Part shown: in pieces, positions 54,701 through 64,000 of the stretch
Position numbering within the stretch: position 1 is the stretch's first letter
Layout: every line of letters begins with the position of its first letter
Assembly (NCBI RefSeq): GCF_003171515.1
Contig: NC_089396.1
Location: 1,488,001 to 1,552,000, forward strand
Direction of reading: 5' to 3'
Origin: Pyrenophora tritici-repentis
Taxonomy: Eukaryota; Ascomycota; Dothideomycetes; Pleosporales; Pleosporaceae
DNA length: 64,000 nucleotides
Notes under the pieces: generated by a model
Seen by the model: the letters and a program-made list of their open reading frames with translations, nothing else
Told to the model about the DNA's origin: nothing
The model's database searches: none
Translations under genes and position numbers: made by a program

Positions 54701-54946
54701 CGAGATAGGGGTCCAAGATAACTATCTTCAACACCAAAAACCTTCTCTTAATACGACACTACTCGCCTTACAACTCGTTAATAATAAATCAATCTAACTA
54801 ATCAAATCAATCAATCTGACCTTCGCAAGTTGATTTGATTAGCTATTTTGAAAAGCTTAGATTGAGTTGATTGAGTTGGTAAAAACTCCAAATGACCAAT
54901 CAAATCAATCAATCTGACCAATCTGGATTGATTGTTGCGGAGTCTG
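51752..54946 (-). mobile_element. hAT transposon 2 (3195 bp, intact ends)
   Basis: The left end CAGACTCCGCAACAATC and the right end GATTGTTGCGGAGTCTG are perfect 17-bp inverted repeats. Perfect 8-bp duplications CGTGGAAT flank it (51744-51751 and 54947-54954). Subterminal DNA on both sides carries multiple ATCAATCAATC-type motifs, likely transposase-binding sites. It holds one uninterrupted transposase gene. Intact ends, duplication and reading frame together indicate a recent insertion by a potentially autonomous element. Confidence 0.95.
51921..54434 (-). CDS. hAT family transposase (element 2)
   Basis: 837 aa, single exon, ATG 54434. The N-terminus has an eight-residue Ala run coded by a GCC repeat. 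Then come the BED-like finger (WIFQHGYRVVELYD, CKYCHIHK), IHISFDGWTTKGGKRGFFGV (first catalytic Asp), LGYFVLDNAANNDTA (second), the CxxH motif LRCGPHTLNLIG, and the dimerisation segment LTIPASSCDCERLFSELGDL. All hAT landmarks are present and no stops interrupt. It shares many blocks with the element-1 protein but differs at the N-terminus and many positions, so the two are relatives, not copies of one insertion. Confidence 0.95.
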   Translation of the reverse strand: MAKRSRVPTNTAAAAAAAKRARLSRPSVLSQRSLSPQETLGAAVSQATTFESQFFESQTEEEGAAEGSQAGTAATTEASVDTEPDNGDNFDGINWDRLPRFMKPLTTGRRVKSWIFQHGYRVVELYDQNRVWFVCKYCHIHKVIDTGGSGVFDVSKATSSAAAHLGLQKRGHGFTKDGLKPRRTGQQLSLRQTLETGVAVSQEAANAMGNFNIQQFREVAVFCLLDNNLPMELLARPSFREMISLANPEAEAALWVSPRSVATYAMRLFQYMQPQIVCALSEAASKIHISFDGWTTKGGKRGFFGVVAHFANASGVIQDLPIALPHLAGSHTGDAIADTIKKTLQEYSIGSDKLGYFVLDNAANNDTAVSSLAHAYDFNAAHRRLRCGPHTLNLIGQAIIFGSNQEAYNNNNDEQLQTEEVYMQEWRQEGPLGVLIDVINHIKTPQQHEIFRSFQTAANAELPARERLHVLEPVKPVVTRWNSYYAAFKRATQLQAAYNSYAEHYINALSLEDRRACQRGNKLPEAPSWMRSTGLTAADWAVITEYQDCLEPLKLATEKLEGRGKAGKYGAIYETIPVFEYVLGALEARTRSYEQVDFNPPDAPEDHLFVNLRAAWSKANDYYNKLDRSPAYYAATCLHPYYKYYCENSWVDKPEWLTSANAGFLQLWQSYKPQRTRPLSQTTAKPRHRGIDDVIGALVRRNKAQVEAAHDDEYERWRTQEPEWTSEQYLSDGHPVKYWIQLRSKYPCLSQFAIDILTIPASSCDCERLFSELGDLLEPRRRALGSELLAALQLVRSWRRAGFDGLYNNGDDEDKWSDVKDEEIVQQYDIEGWSTTP

Positions 54947-55046
54947 CGTGGAATATCGCTGGACTTCCAAGTACAGTTTGTCCATTCACGCCGTATCATG
55001 GCTTTTTGAGAAAAGAAAAAACATATAGGTACCATTTCTTATGTTA

Positions 55047-57124
55047 TTATTATTATTATTATTATTCCATTAGAGTCCTTTTTCAGTCAGAGACTATGTA
55101 GGACTTTGGCCGAAGGCCGTTCTATCTTGGTTTTTCTAATTTACATGGTTTTCTGGTATGGTTCGCTAATATGGTTTTTGGCTTTTCTACAAAAGATAGC
55201 TTGTATCTGTTTGTTGCCAGGTGCTAAAGAGCAGTTTGATAAGTAGAAAGAGATGTAGCAGCGGGCTCTTGTGGCAAAGGAGAGGGTTGTGGTTTTAGTT
55301 TTATACAGTGTCTCTCTGTAGGTCTTCTGGTGGCTGTCCTAGGTACCATTTTCTTGTTCCTATTCTGGTGCTAGTGATAAAAGCTAGGGTTGCTTCTATA
55401 CCTATACTAGTGTGGAGTAGTAGTGGTAGTGTGACTGGGCGATGTTTGATTGTTTGTAGGAGCGTTTTTCGATGGTCTTTGTATAGATGACAGTACAGTA
55501 GTAGGTGTTCTGGCGTTTGGATGTTTTGGCAGGTGCAGCGATTCGAGTCTCGTTTCTTAAATCTCTTTAGGTAGGAGTTGAAGTATCCGTGTCCTAGCTT
55601 AAGAGAGTAGAAGGCGCTAGAGGTTACTCTTTTCGTGTTCTGTGGCATTTGGATGGTTTTGCTGATTTTAAGAGGGTATTTGGCTGAGTAGGTAGCTTTG
55701 TTTAGAGCGGTTGCTCTTGCTTTGTATTTCTCATACTCTTGGCGTTGTTCCGTTTGTTGTATCCTTTTGATTGTCGTGCCTAGGTAGGCAATGCTCTTTG
55801 TTGTTGATCTGGGGTCCTCTTTGGTTGCTTCTTTTGCTAGGTAGTCTGCTCTTTCGTTTCCAACTATATCTGTGTGTCCAGGTGCCCAGAGTAGGTGGAT
55901 GTTTGCTTGTTTTCGTCGGATCGTATTTGCCGCTTTTAGACATCGGAGTTGCCAATGCTGTCCTGGGTTATCTGATAGGTTTTTAAGCCTGTAGATTGCT
56001 GCTTGGTTATCTGCGTAGACCTCAAATTCCTGGTCGGTTGTAGCGTTCTTTGCTGCGTATTCGAATGCTCGTGTGATCCCTTCTAGTTCGCCGTTGTAGA
56101 CTAGCTGGTATTGTCCGATATTAACTGTTTCTGAGTAGATCTCTTGCTGAGTTGAGTTGTAGACTGCTATCCCAACTCCTATTCCTTTTCCTTCTTGTGT
56201 TTGCGAGGCGTCTGAGTATATTGTCGTGTAATTGTCTAGCCTTGTTTTAATGTAGGCTTGGTGCGCATTTGCCTCCTCTTCTTTGGATTTTTGAGAGACT
56301 GTTACGGTATAGTTTAGAGTATCCCATGGCCTAAACCGGTATGGATAGTCTGCTCTGTGTCCCTTTTGTTGTTTTTAGGAATTGCGTTAGTAATAGTTTG
56401 TAGCTGTCTGTGCTGGTTTGGTTTCTTTGAGCGTTGGAGATTAGTTGATTGGATCCGAGTTATTGCCTTTGCAATTGGATGGGTGTTGGCTAGCAGGTTT
56501 GCTCTGCTTGCGTAGTTCCGGATAGTTGAGTTAAGCCTAATTGCTGGTGGTAGTAGGCTCGCTTCGAGGCTTGTAGGGACTGTTGGTGCTGTTCTAAACA
56601 CTCCTAGAGTTTTTCGACAAGCCAGGTTGTGTAGTGACTGTAGTTTCTTTGTAGCGTAGGGTTGGTTTTGCCAGTATATTTGTGCTCCGTAGTCTGACAC
56701 GCTAGTTACACATGCTAAGTATAGTTGTCTAATAGCGTGTGTTGATAGGCCGAGTTCAATGTTCGCTAGTCTTCCTAGCCTGTAGAAAGCTTGTCTGGCT
56801 TGGCTTACACGTATAGACACATGTGATTTGAATGATAGTCGGTTGTCTAGATAGATACCTAGCCACTTGACAGTATCTTTGTGTTCTATCCGGTCGTTGT
56901 TTGGGAGTATGAGGGATCTTTCTATCCTCTCCTTCTTAGCGGTGAAGTGGATTAGCTCTGTTTTGGATGTGTCGAAGATAATGTCTAGCTGCTCTCCCTT
57001 GGCAAAGAGTGTAGCTATCTCTTTTTGCAGTGCTCTTGTATTTTTCTTTAGAGAGGTTGATGACGTAGTGAGAGATAGGTCGTCGATATACGATAGTTGA
57101 AAGCTTTGTAAGGCTGGGAATAGG
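55047..57124 (-). mobile_element. 5'-truncated LINE (Tad-like non-LTR retrotransposon)
   Basis: Direct repeats ATTTCTTATGTTA at 55034-55046 and 57125-57137 are a 13-bp target duplication. At the low-coordinate end, which is the element's 3' end, lies a (TTA/TAA)n tail (about 55047-55066), typical of this group. The high end cuts into the reverse transcriptase just before its YIDD motif, that is a 5' truncation. Inserted at the left border of the TG...CA element at 57133. Confidence 0.92.
55301..57124 (-). pseudogene. LINE ORF2 fragment: reverse transcriptase C-terminus and RNase H
   Basis: In transcription order: LSYIDDLSLT (catalytic motif of the RT palm), TVKWLGIYLDNRLSFKSHV, the thumb/connection ARQAFYRLGRLANIELGLST and QLYLACVTSVSDYGAQIYWQ. 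After a frameshift in an A-rich run near 56361-56379 an RNase H domain follows with acidic residues intact: IYSDASQTQ, YNGELEGI, EVYADNQAA, and GHTDIVGNERAD. It ends with the cysteine-rich CTCQN...EHLLLYC tail common in this clade and stops at 55301. Because of truncation and frameshift it is not functional. Confidence 0.92.
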
Positions 57125-57132
57125 ATTTCTTA

Positions 57133-57728
57133 TGTTAGATTCAATGGTTGGTGAAAGCACTAGAGGGATAATGTCAGGACCCCGCCTAGAATAGGCCATA
57201 GTAGCCCATACTAGGCTAGGATAAGTTATTATTAGGTATTTAGTATAAGAATACGCTACTAGAGCTTAGTAGCAATTTGTCTATTCTTAGTAGACACAAT
57301 ACTATTGTTGGAAGGTCTATAGCACTAGTGCTGAAAGGAAATAACGATAACTAGGAATGCATTCTGTTCGGTGATGGTTATTGATTTATTACGAACACAG
57401 CTGCTACGAAGGTATACCTAAGCTCTGCGCAAGGTGGGCCGAAGTCGGGCCGAAGTAGACTCCGCAACAATCAATTCAATCCGGTCACTCTCCTAGACCC
57501 ACTTACCTATCTAGGTAGGGCTTAAACTCCTATAGGTAACTACTAGGCTTAAAGCGGTAATCAATCAATCCAATCTGAACCTTCTAGGACCCACTTAATT
57601 GATTGTTGCGGACTGTGGGCCGAAGTGTCCAGCAGCCGACGTCTCTACCGATACTCACGATCCGACAACTATGCTATTAACGAAGAATATTGTCTATCTA
57701 GTGCTTTCACTAACTATTGAATCTAACA
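57133..57728. mobile_element. Probable solo LTR (TG...CA) with a nested MITE
   Basis: It begins TGTTAGATTCAATGGTTGG and ends with CAACTATTGAATCTAACA-like sequence (CTAACTATTGAATCTAACA). The outer 31 bp are inverted repeats with two differences. TCTTA (57128-57132 and 57729-57733) is a 5-bp target duplication. TGTTA...TAACA ends plus 5-bp duplication fit a solo LTR. The long inverted ends would also allow a Ginger-like DNA element. Without the 162-bp MITE inside, it is about 426 bp. No coding. Confidence 0.7.
57456..57617. mobile_element. MITE family B, copy 1 (162 bp, hAT-derived)
   Basis: Ends TAGACTCCGCAACAATC and GATTGTTGCGGACTGTG are near-perfect inverted repeats, matching hAT element 2 from the second base inward. 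GGCCGAAG flanks both sides (57448-57455, 57618-57625), an 8-bp duplication. Inside the LTR-like element. No coding capacity. Confidence 0.95.
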
Positions 57729-57733
57729 TCTTA

Positions 57734-60700
57734 TACTAATAATTCTAACAAGAAAGTAGAACGATTAAAGCAGAGGAGTGGAACGTAGTGTTTATATACT
57801 AGTGGACTATGGATATGGGCGTATACAGGTTAAAGTACGAGATTGGCAATATATGACAGTTGACTGAGAGAGCTGTCCTACATGAATCATTAACTATCAC
57901 ATCGCAGTACTCCCATAGTTACGGAGATAACATATACCTCATTTTTTTCAGCTATACAGAAATTTGGGAAACGGAGTCACACAAACAGGGACATGAAGGA
58001 TAGTGAAGCCTATTTTGGAATTTACACCATAACTCAGTTCTTGGAGTTCGCGGCCTGGTAACGTTACATGAGATCATAGTTGAAACAAGCGGACAGGAAG
58101 ACACCAAACCGATAGACCACACACCAAAGCAGCCGCATGCACAGAAAAAGTACTAAGACAAGCCATGAAATCATTCTAGGTACCTAATATATGACATCGC
58201 CATGAAGCGTCCTTTGTTTTAATTTTCCGTAATAAGAAAGAAGAACCAAAGAGAGGCAGGGTCCACAATCACCGACATAGTCTGATACTGTGCACTTTTT
58301 GTGAGGAAAGGGGCAAAGAAAGCAGCATATAGATGCCATCGTATTCTTTAGAACCGCACAACATGTCTTGGCTTTCATGGAGATTTAAGTTTTGGTCAGC
58401 GGAGGGAGTGAAGAAGTCAAGGATAGTAGCGAGAGGAGGGGGTATTTATGCCTACAGCCCGGGTAGTCTAGCACTAGACCTCTGAGCCGGAATAGCCGGA
58501 AGTCCAGGACTTGGCGGTGATAGTCGCATAGGCTTGTGGGTGGGGAAGTCAGGCGGGCATCTCAGGACGTGTATATAAACCCATTCTCACCTCCATTTCC
58601 ATGTCCCACCTAGAAAGTTTGTAATTGTACCTGGGTAGATCAAAAAGATCGTCTTAGCGACGAATGACTCGTAAAAATCATAGAGGACACGCCATGTTGT
58701 CTTTCTGTTGTGCTCTCTCTCAAAGATTCTCCAGCATCTGCCTATGTTGTGTCTCAACGTCTTCTTGCATAGTCCATGTCACATGGCATGAGGCTCTACA
58801 GTTTTTGATATAAAAAACAAAAGAGACCATGATTCGAAATGAAAAGGCCAAAGCTTTGAGCGTGATACGAGACACCGCCAACGCAGTCCATCATCTTTGT
58901 GGTTTCAATTTTGGAAAGCAGCATTTCTTTCGTGTTTTCTTTCCTTAGTAAATTGTAGTGGAGCAAGACAATGAGCGAGAAACAAGGAACGGTTAGTATT
59001 GGAACAAGGTCCCTCTAGTAGTATGACTACTGTGGATAACCGAGTGGGAGGAGGGATAAGGCGGGGTGGCTGCAACGTATTGTATTTACTATCGTGTTGA
59101 GTGTCTCTCTTACTTTTGCTGTTGTGGTGGGTGCCATTGCCCACCGGGCAGTACCTGCCACACCAGCACATCACGTGACTCTCAATCACCTTCTACCCTG
59201 GACTGAACCCAGATATTCTCAACAGTTAGCATAATTTCTTTGAAATATCCACCTCACAGCAGCACATATGATCGCCTGTATGTTGCTTCTAAATTCACAA
59301 AGAAACCCTATTTTTGTGAAAAGAGGGGTATAACACAGCTTCATCACCATGAAGTTTCTTAGACAGCCAAACCCTCCATCATGGTTTGCTCTAGTTATTT
59401 TTGTAGCAATAAGAAGCCTTTTAGGGAAACCCTGGAGGTCATTATAGATTGCGATGTTTTAGAGTAACAGAAGCAGAAGAATATAGAGTAACGGTATGTT
59501 CATTGTAAATTCCGTGGTTTTTGGAGAATAGGGTTCATTACTAATTTCTTTTTAGAGCGAAGAAAGCAGAAGAACATGGGCGTATTGGTATATTGTTTTC
59601 AAGTGCCCATAATCGTAGTGGGAAAAGTTTTTTGTAGAAAAAGACGAAAAAAGGAGAAAAGAGTGTAAAAGATAGTATTTTATATATGCCGTCGAGATAG
59701 CAGCATGGAGTCTCTTGAATCCATATTTTGGTACTTCGCCGCATAACGCTTCATTTTGGGGGAAAAAAGACGGACAACCTATAAGCTTGCGTAATGGAAT
59801 TTCAAAGAAAACGACACATGAGCGCCGTCTCCTCTTTTTTTTTCAATAGCATTACAGTAGACATAGGTTTGCAGCAAAACAAAGGTGGAAGAAACACACA
59901 TCGCCAGTATTTGTAACGATTTTGGGAAGCAGCACATGAACTGTTTGATAACCCAGTTTTAGTTCCTGGTAATTCTAATAGTATACAAGGAAGAAGGGAA
60001 GGGAAGAAGACAGGCAGAGAGAGCCCAAGATATAGAATAGTTTCAACGCACGGTCCAGCTGGCGGAGCATTTGATTTTTCCGCCAAGTTTGTCTTTTGCG
60101 TACAGTTGATGGAGTGATCCGAACAGCGAGACATAGAAATCTCGCCTCACGTTTATGATTTCTGGGAAGAATGAGAAGTAGGAAGTTGGAAGACGGGGTC
60201 CACATCGACTCTTTCGATGGGGTTTTCAATAGTACAATATATGCGGTGGTAGTTGTTAGACTCCGCAACAATCAATTCAATCCGGTCACTCTCCTAGACC
60301 CACTTACCTATCTAGGTAGGGCTTAAACTCCTATAGGTAACTACTAGGCTTAAAGCGGTAATCAATCAATCCAATCTGAACCTTCTAGGACCCACTTAAT
60401 TGATTGTTGCGGACTGTGGTAGTTGTGTATCTTGAAGTCCGGCATGATGTGGAATAGAAAGTAGAAGGGGAAAGAAGTGCATATTTCCTGTGCGTGGGCT
60501 TTTAGGAAATCAGCACATGGCGACTCTAGATTTTTTGTTTCAAAGATTTCAATAGGTCAAAGTAGATAAAAATAAGGAGGGGAAAGTCGACATCGCTATC
60601 TAGAATCTCATTTTTAGACCGCGCAACATTGAACAATTCGTAAACGATTTTTTAGTACTTCGCTGTTGGGGTTTTTGGAAAAGAGGAAAGAATAGAGCAC

Positions 60701-61524
60701 ATGAGCCATGTTCGCAAATGTTTAGGACAGCTCTACATTTTGAAGTGACCACCATAGAAAGAGAGAGAAGAGAAGAAGAGGAAGAGAAACACATGATATC
60801 TTCTTGCAAATTATTTCATTAAAGGAGAGCATCTGATGTCCCGATTGATGATTTTAGTGTCCCGCAAAGGGGGAAAGTAGAGGACCGAAGACTTGATTTT
60901 ATGTCTCTGCTAATGCCAGTAACGACCAAGAAAAGCAGAGAAAGACGTTATCCATCGCGCGGATTTTTTTTGAACAAAGCAGTACATTGAGAGTTTCTAT
61001 CTTCATTTTCGTGTTTAGAATGGAGTGCGATGTAGAAGGAGAACAGAAGGAGAACAGAAGGCTGAAGGACGAAATTTTATGTCTCGATCTATGCCAAGGC
61101 CGCCGTTATGCGCACAGCGATTCGAAAACAGCGCTGTGGTGAGTGATGAGTTGGTCAGATACAGGTGGGAGTAGCAAAGGCGTAGGAAGGGTATAAAGAT
61201 ACTGCTTCCCCTTTTCTTCCCTACCTCAGCACATCCGCTACTGTGCATCTTTAAATCGCGCGGACATGTTCGCATGGCACTCCAAAAACGAGTATTTCCT
61301 AAGCATAAGCCACGAACCGTTGTGCTTGTGCATGATTCAGAGCAACATCACATCAGTCGCTCTTGACGTCTACCACGAGCATGTAGGAACAAATGACGGA
61401 GACGATGGAAATCAAGTCCAATATATATAATAAAAATACAACGAGTTAGCTAGTCACCCAACCCTCTCATTTCCCAAACAAATGGAATTAAGGCATGCAT
61501 TCTGTAACTCACCAGTGGATTGCA
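57734..61524. other. AT-rich gene-free tract with recurring short motif
   Basis: Nearly 3.8 kb with no supported gene on either strand and frequent A/T runs. A motif like TTTTGGAAAGCAGCACATG recurs in diverged form near 58319, 58917, 59164, 59259, 59571, 59698, 59926, 60511, 60694, 60983 and 61225, usually 100-300 bp apart. Blocks such as GGGGTCCACATCGAC also recur, suggesting an old tandem array that has decayed. MITE B copy 2 is nested in it. Confidence 0.5.
60257..60418. mobile_element. MITE family B, copy 2 (162 bp, identical to copy 1)
   Basis: Same 162-bp sequence as copy 1 at every position by direct reading. Flanked by its own 8-bp duplication GTAGTTGT (60249-60256, 60419-60426), so it is an independent insertion and not part of a larger duplication. 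Confidence 0.95.
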
Positions 61525-62870
61525 TTAGATGTAGGAAACCTTGACACCCATGCCTACGGTCTTTCGAATTTTCTCCCACGCATTCCGCATGATGCGCAGT
61601 ATCCTCTCCCGCAAGTCTCTCTTGCCGAATGCTAGTCCGAAAGCTAAGATGAAGAGTAAGGTGCGGAAGAAGGCCATGGGATTTGCCGTCATCTGATGCG
61701 CTGTATTCGATATCATGGCTTGCAGGTTTGCAAACATGGTTGAGGCGCGATGGTAGAAACCAGGCGGAGGTGTGATGGGTTTCTTAGCGGGAGTGCGTGA
61801 GGTTCGGGAGGACTGGGACGGCGTGGGCTGGGGAGTAGGCATGGGTTTGCGTAAGCGGTCGTCTGAGCCGCGCGGCTGCCGTCTGTTCTCCTCCTCGCGC
61901 TTTCTCCGCTCGTCCTCAGCACGCGACTGCTCGAGGCGCTTTGCCTCGGTCTCTTTGCGACGTTCCTCCATTTGCTCTTGCTGTTGCTGGCGCAACTTTT
62001 CCTCGCGTGCTTCCGTGTCTTCCTTCTCTTCCTTGAGGGAGTGCAGGGCGAGTAGGAAAGCGTCCTTGCGCTCGTCATCCAGGACCTCGGACATGCTGAT
62101 AAACTCGCGGGCGTAGTCCCATTCCTCGTTCCTTGGCAGGACGTGCAGGGTGTAGAGCTCGAGTAGCTTGATTCGCTTTTCCAGGTCGCGTGGGGTATCG
62201 GTACCGGTGTGCTGCCTTTGGTGACCTGGGCGCTTCTCGAGATACGAAGGAGAGGCCATGTGCGAGGAAATGTCAAAAGTCGGGTTGGCGGTGGCGGAGA
62301 GATATGTTTCGAGCTTTTGCTGATTCAGCCTCTGAGATGGCGCATGGGTGAGGAGCAGTGTCGCTCTGGACTGCTATTAGCATGTTAATCGCCCGAAAAG
62401 TCACGGGTTGCCTACAGGTTGACTACAACGTCTGCATCCACGTCGCCCTCGACACCGGCATATCCGTCCCGCACCACGTCGTCCCAGATGCTTCCGTCGC
62501 GACATTTGGATACCAGCTGCTTCCACCGCGTGCTTCCGAACGCGTGCTTTCCCTCTTCGGCCCCCAGCTCTATCACAGCGTTGAGAAAGGTAAGGTAGAA
62601 GCTCCACACCTTGATACGGGTTCCCCGTGACGCGGTTGCGACGGGAGCGTGACCCACGAGGTCGCTGCTGGTTCCTTCCGCATCGTCAACAGGCGGCGGG
62701 GTGATGACGGGCTCAATAGTCGAAAGCGCTTCGGGAAGGCGGCGCGTCAGAAACAATTGGGCGGCCTGTCGGTAGGCTTTGGCGATCTGCGAGGCCTGTT
62801 GTCGCGACGTCGACATGGATGAAATCGACGAAGACAGGTAGCGCGACCCGTCATCATACAGAGTCGCCAT
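61525..62870 (-). CDS. Tail-anchored peroxisome-biogenesis protein, fungal Pex26-like
   Basis: Exons 62870-62416 and 62365-61525 (50-nt intron, phase 2) give 431 aa. The acceptor is the CAG at 62368-62366. The upstream TAG shifts frame. Residues about 20-150 are helical (QIAKAYRQAAQLFLTRRLPE, RIKVWSFYLTFLNAVIELG, DGYAGVEGDVDADVVVNLATLLL). Then comes EWDYAREFISMSEVLDDERK, a long Glu/Arg/Gln coiled coil, a Pro-rich linker and one C-terminal hydrophobic helix (MAFFRTLLFILAFGLAFG) before a basic tail. This fits fungal PEX26-type membrane anchors of the Pex1/Pex6 ATPases. The name rests on remembered family resemblance and topology. Confidence 0.6.
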
Positions 62871-63364
62871 GATTACTGTGGTCGCGATATCTCTTATGCG
62901 ATTTGTGCTGGCGAGCTGGACAAACCCCCTGACGGTGGAAGTCGGGTCTCGGTATGGTGCATTCCAGTCTGCCGTTGTCAACAATTCGAACCTCGGCAGT
63001 CCGGCTCCGCACATGTCATTGCCTTGGCGCGCCGTTCCCGAGACAAATGCAGCCATTGCCAGGAACCACGATAAAACACGCCTTCTCACTTTATCACACT
63101 GCCGCACGTGAAATGGACTTGTGGCGCGTCAAATGAGTGAGCAGGCGCAGGCGGGAGCCTGATTGCGCGTCGCTTGACAAACGCTTGCTGCGACAAGCTC
63201 AGAGTCAAGAGCTAGACATTGTCGCTTGATCGCTACTGACCCATTACTTACCACATTGCCACTGCACTGACTTTTGACATCCTTCACCAGCAGGCCGACG
63301 CGCGACTGTGGCTAGTATTGCTCATAGAAGGTGATATTTGCTACCAGCCGACATTACTATCAAC
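62871..63364. promoter_or_regulatory. Divergent promoter region, Pex26-like / CAF1 nuclease
   Basis: 494 bp between divergent genes. The frame extending upstream of 62870 on the minus strand starts only at GTG and lacks family features, so it is read as promoter and 5' UTR. Confidence 0.4.
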
Positions 63365-64000
63365 ATGGACGTCGACGCGGCTTCCTTCCCCCACCACCTG
63401 CTGGGTCTCATGGTAAATATCTCAGAGGCCGACTTCGTATCCTTTGATTTGGAGCTATCAGGCATCCCTTCGCGGATACAGGACAAACCTGCACGTGGCT
63501 CCGGACGCTTGACCTTGGAAGAGCGCTATGCCGAGACTAAGATGGGAGCGGACCGTTACCAGATCCTACAAGTAGGCATCACGTGTGCCAGATTCGACTA
63601 CATTGCCGACAAATATGTTTTGCGGCCTTACAACATCAGCATCAGTCCATTACTCGACGAGCGACTGGACTTCGAGCGCGAAGTCAGATTTCAAACTGGC
63701 GCCTGCACATTTCTCCTCAACAATGGCTTCGACTTGGGCGCTCCTTTCGCAAAGGGCGTGCAGTATCTCTCACGAGAAGAGGCCGAGCGAGCGAAGCAGA
63801 TGGCATGGGATCGCCTGGACAACAAGAACCCCATTCCTGATCTTCAACTCAAGGAGGAGGACGTTGAGTCGCTTGACTTTATGCGCCGTATCAGGGAGGC
63901 CATCAAGACGTGGAAGACCAGTAAGGCTTTGCATTTGGACGTGACAACCCATACCGGCCTTCCTGATAAGCCTGCCATGCCTGTCATCACCCGATTCGAA
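63365..64000 (+). CDS. CAF1 family ribonuclease, PARN-like deadenylase (partial)
   Basis: ATG 63365; 212 codons are visible and the gene runs off the window end. ISEADFVSFDLELSGIPSR holds the first DxE metal-binding pair of DEDD exonucleases (PARN/Pop2-type). YQILQVGITCARFDY and VLRPYNISISP follow as in PARN, then FQTGACTFLLNNGFDLGAPF, a typical family block leading to the nuclease interior. Likely trims poly(A) tails or 3' ends of small RNAs. No intron is seen in the visible part. Confidence 0.9.
   Translation, partial: MDVDAASFPHHLLGLMVNISEADFVSFDLELSGIPSRIQDKPARGSGRLTLEERYAETKMGADRYQILQVGITCARFDYIADKYVLRPYNISISPLLDERLDFEREVRFQTGACTFLLNNGFDLGAPFAKGVQYLSREEAERAKQMAWDRLDNKNPIPDLQLKEEDVESLDFMRRIREAIKTWKTSKALHLDVTTHTGLPDKPAMPVITRFE

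Noticed and set aside
62871..63107. N-terminal extension of the Pex26-like protein
   Set aside because: It starts at GTG, with composition unlike the family. ATG 62870 fits.
1..64000. CRISPR array, bacterial operons, rRNA or tRNA genes
   Set aside because: Short tandem repeats here lack spacers, genes have spliceosomal introns, and no tRNA cloverleaf or rRNA segment was recognised on reading.

Overview
The window is nuclear DNA of a filamentous ascomycete, most likely a Dothideomycete (Pleosporales-like). The reasons are genes with short GT-AG introns (mostly 46-60 nt) with CTGAC/CTAAC-type branch sites just before the acceptor, fungal-only families (Snx41, a GT69 CAP59-like enzyme, a DUF6604-like protein, a fungal Pex26-like protein) and fungal hAT, LINE and MITE elements. 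Exon structures were built by eye from frame continuity, splice sites and family resemblance. No database was searched.

Layout. 0.4-3.8 kb: a PuuE/allantoinase-type polysaccharide deacetylase followed in the same direction by an NCS1 nucleobase/allantoin permease, a plausible uptake-plus-catabolism pair. 4.3-16.6 kb: sorting nexin Snx41, a Zrt3-like ZIP zinc transporter with a 15-nt micro-exon, a GT69 mannosyltransferase-like enzyme, three fungal orphan proteins and an INO80F-like nuclear protein. Four copies of a ~112-bp inverted-repeat element (MITE family A) are scattered among them. 17-24.2 kb: an orphan protein rebuilt from four exons, the prenylcysteine methyltransferase Ste14, a maltose/galactoside O-acetyltransferase and a secreted protein with eight 15-residue repeats. 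24.2-28.8 kb: gene-poor DNA with fragmentary minus-strand coding potential and short repeats. 28.8-46.2 kb: a RING + 3 ZZ + SH3 protein, a CCCH-like orphan, an EVE-domain protein, three consecutive minus-strand enzymes (carboxylesterase, FAD monooxygenase, alpha/beta hydrolase), a CCCH/RGG RNA-binding protein and a DUF6604-like gene interrupted by a single TAG codon.

46.5-61.4 kb is a transposon island. Two apparently intact, related hAT elements lie on either side of the Phs1 3-hydroxyacyl-CoA dehydratase gene. The second has perfect 17-bp ends and an 8-bp target duplication. Next come a 5'-truncated LINE with a 13-bp target duplication, a TG...CA element (probable solo LTR) with a 5-bp duplication, and two identical 162-bp MITEs whose ends match the second hAT element. 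An AT-rich tract with a recurring motif follows. 61.5-64 kb returns to housekeeping genes: a tail-anchored Pex26-like protein and, running off the end, a CAF1/PARN-type deadenylase.

The most notable system is the hAT family: an intact transposase-bearing element plus two identical short derivatives with their own 8-bp duplications, which suggests recent or ongoing mobilisation. The LTR/LINE/MITE stack beside it can be ordered in time from its duplications.
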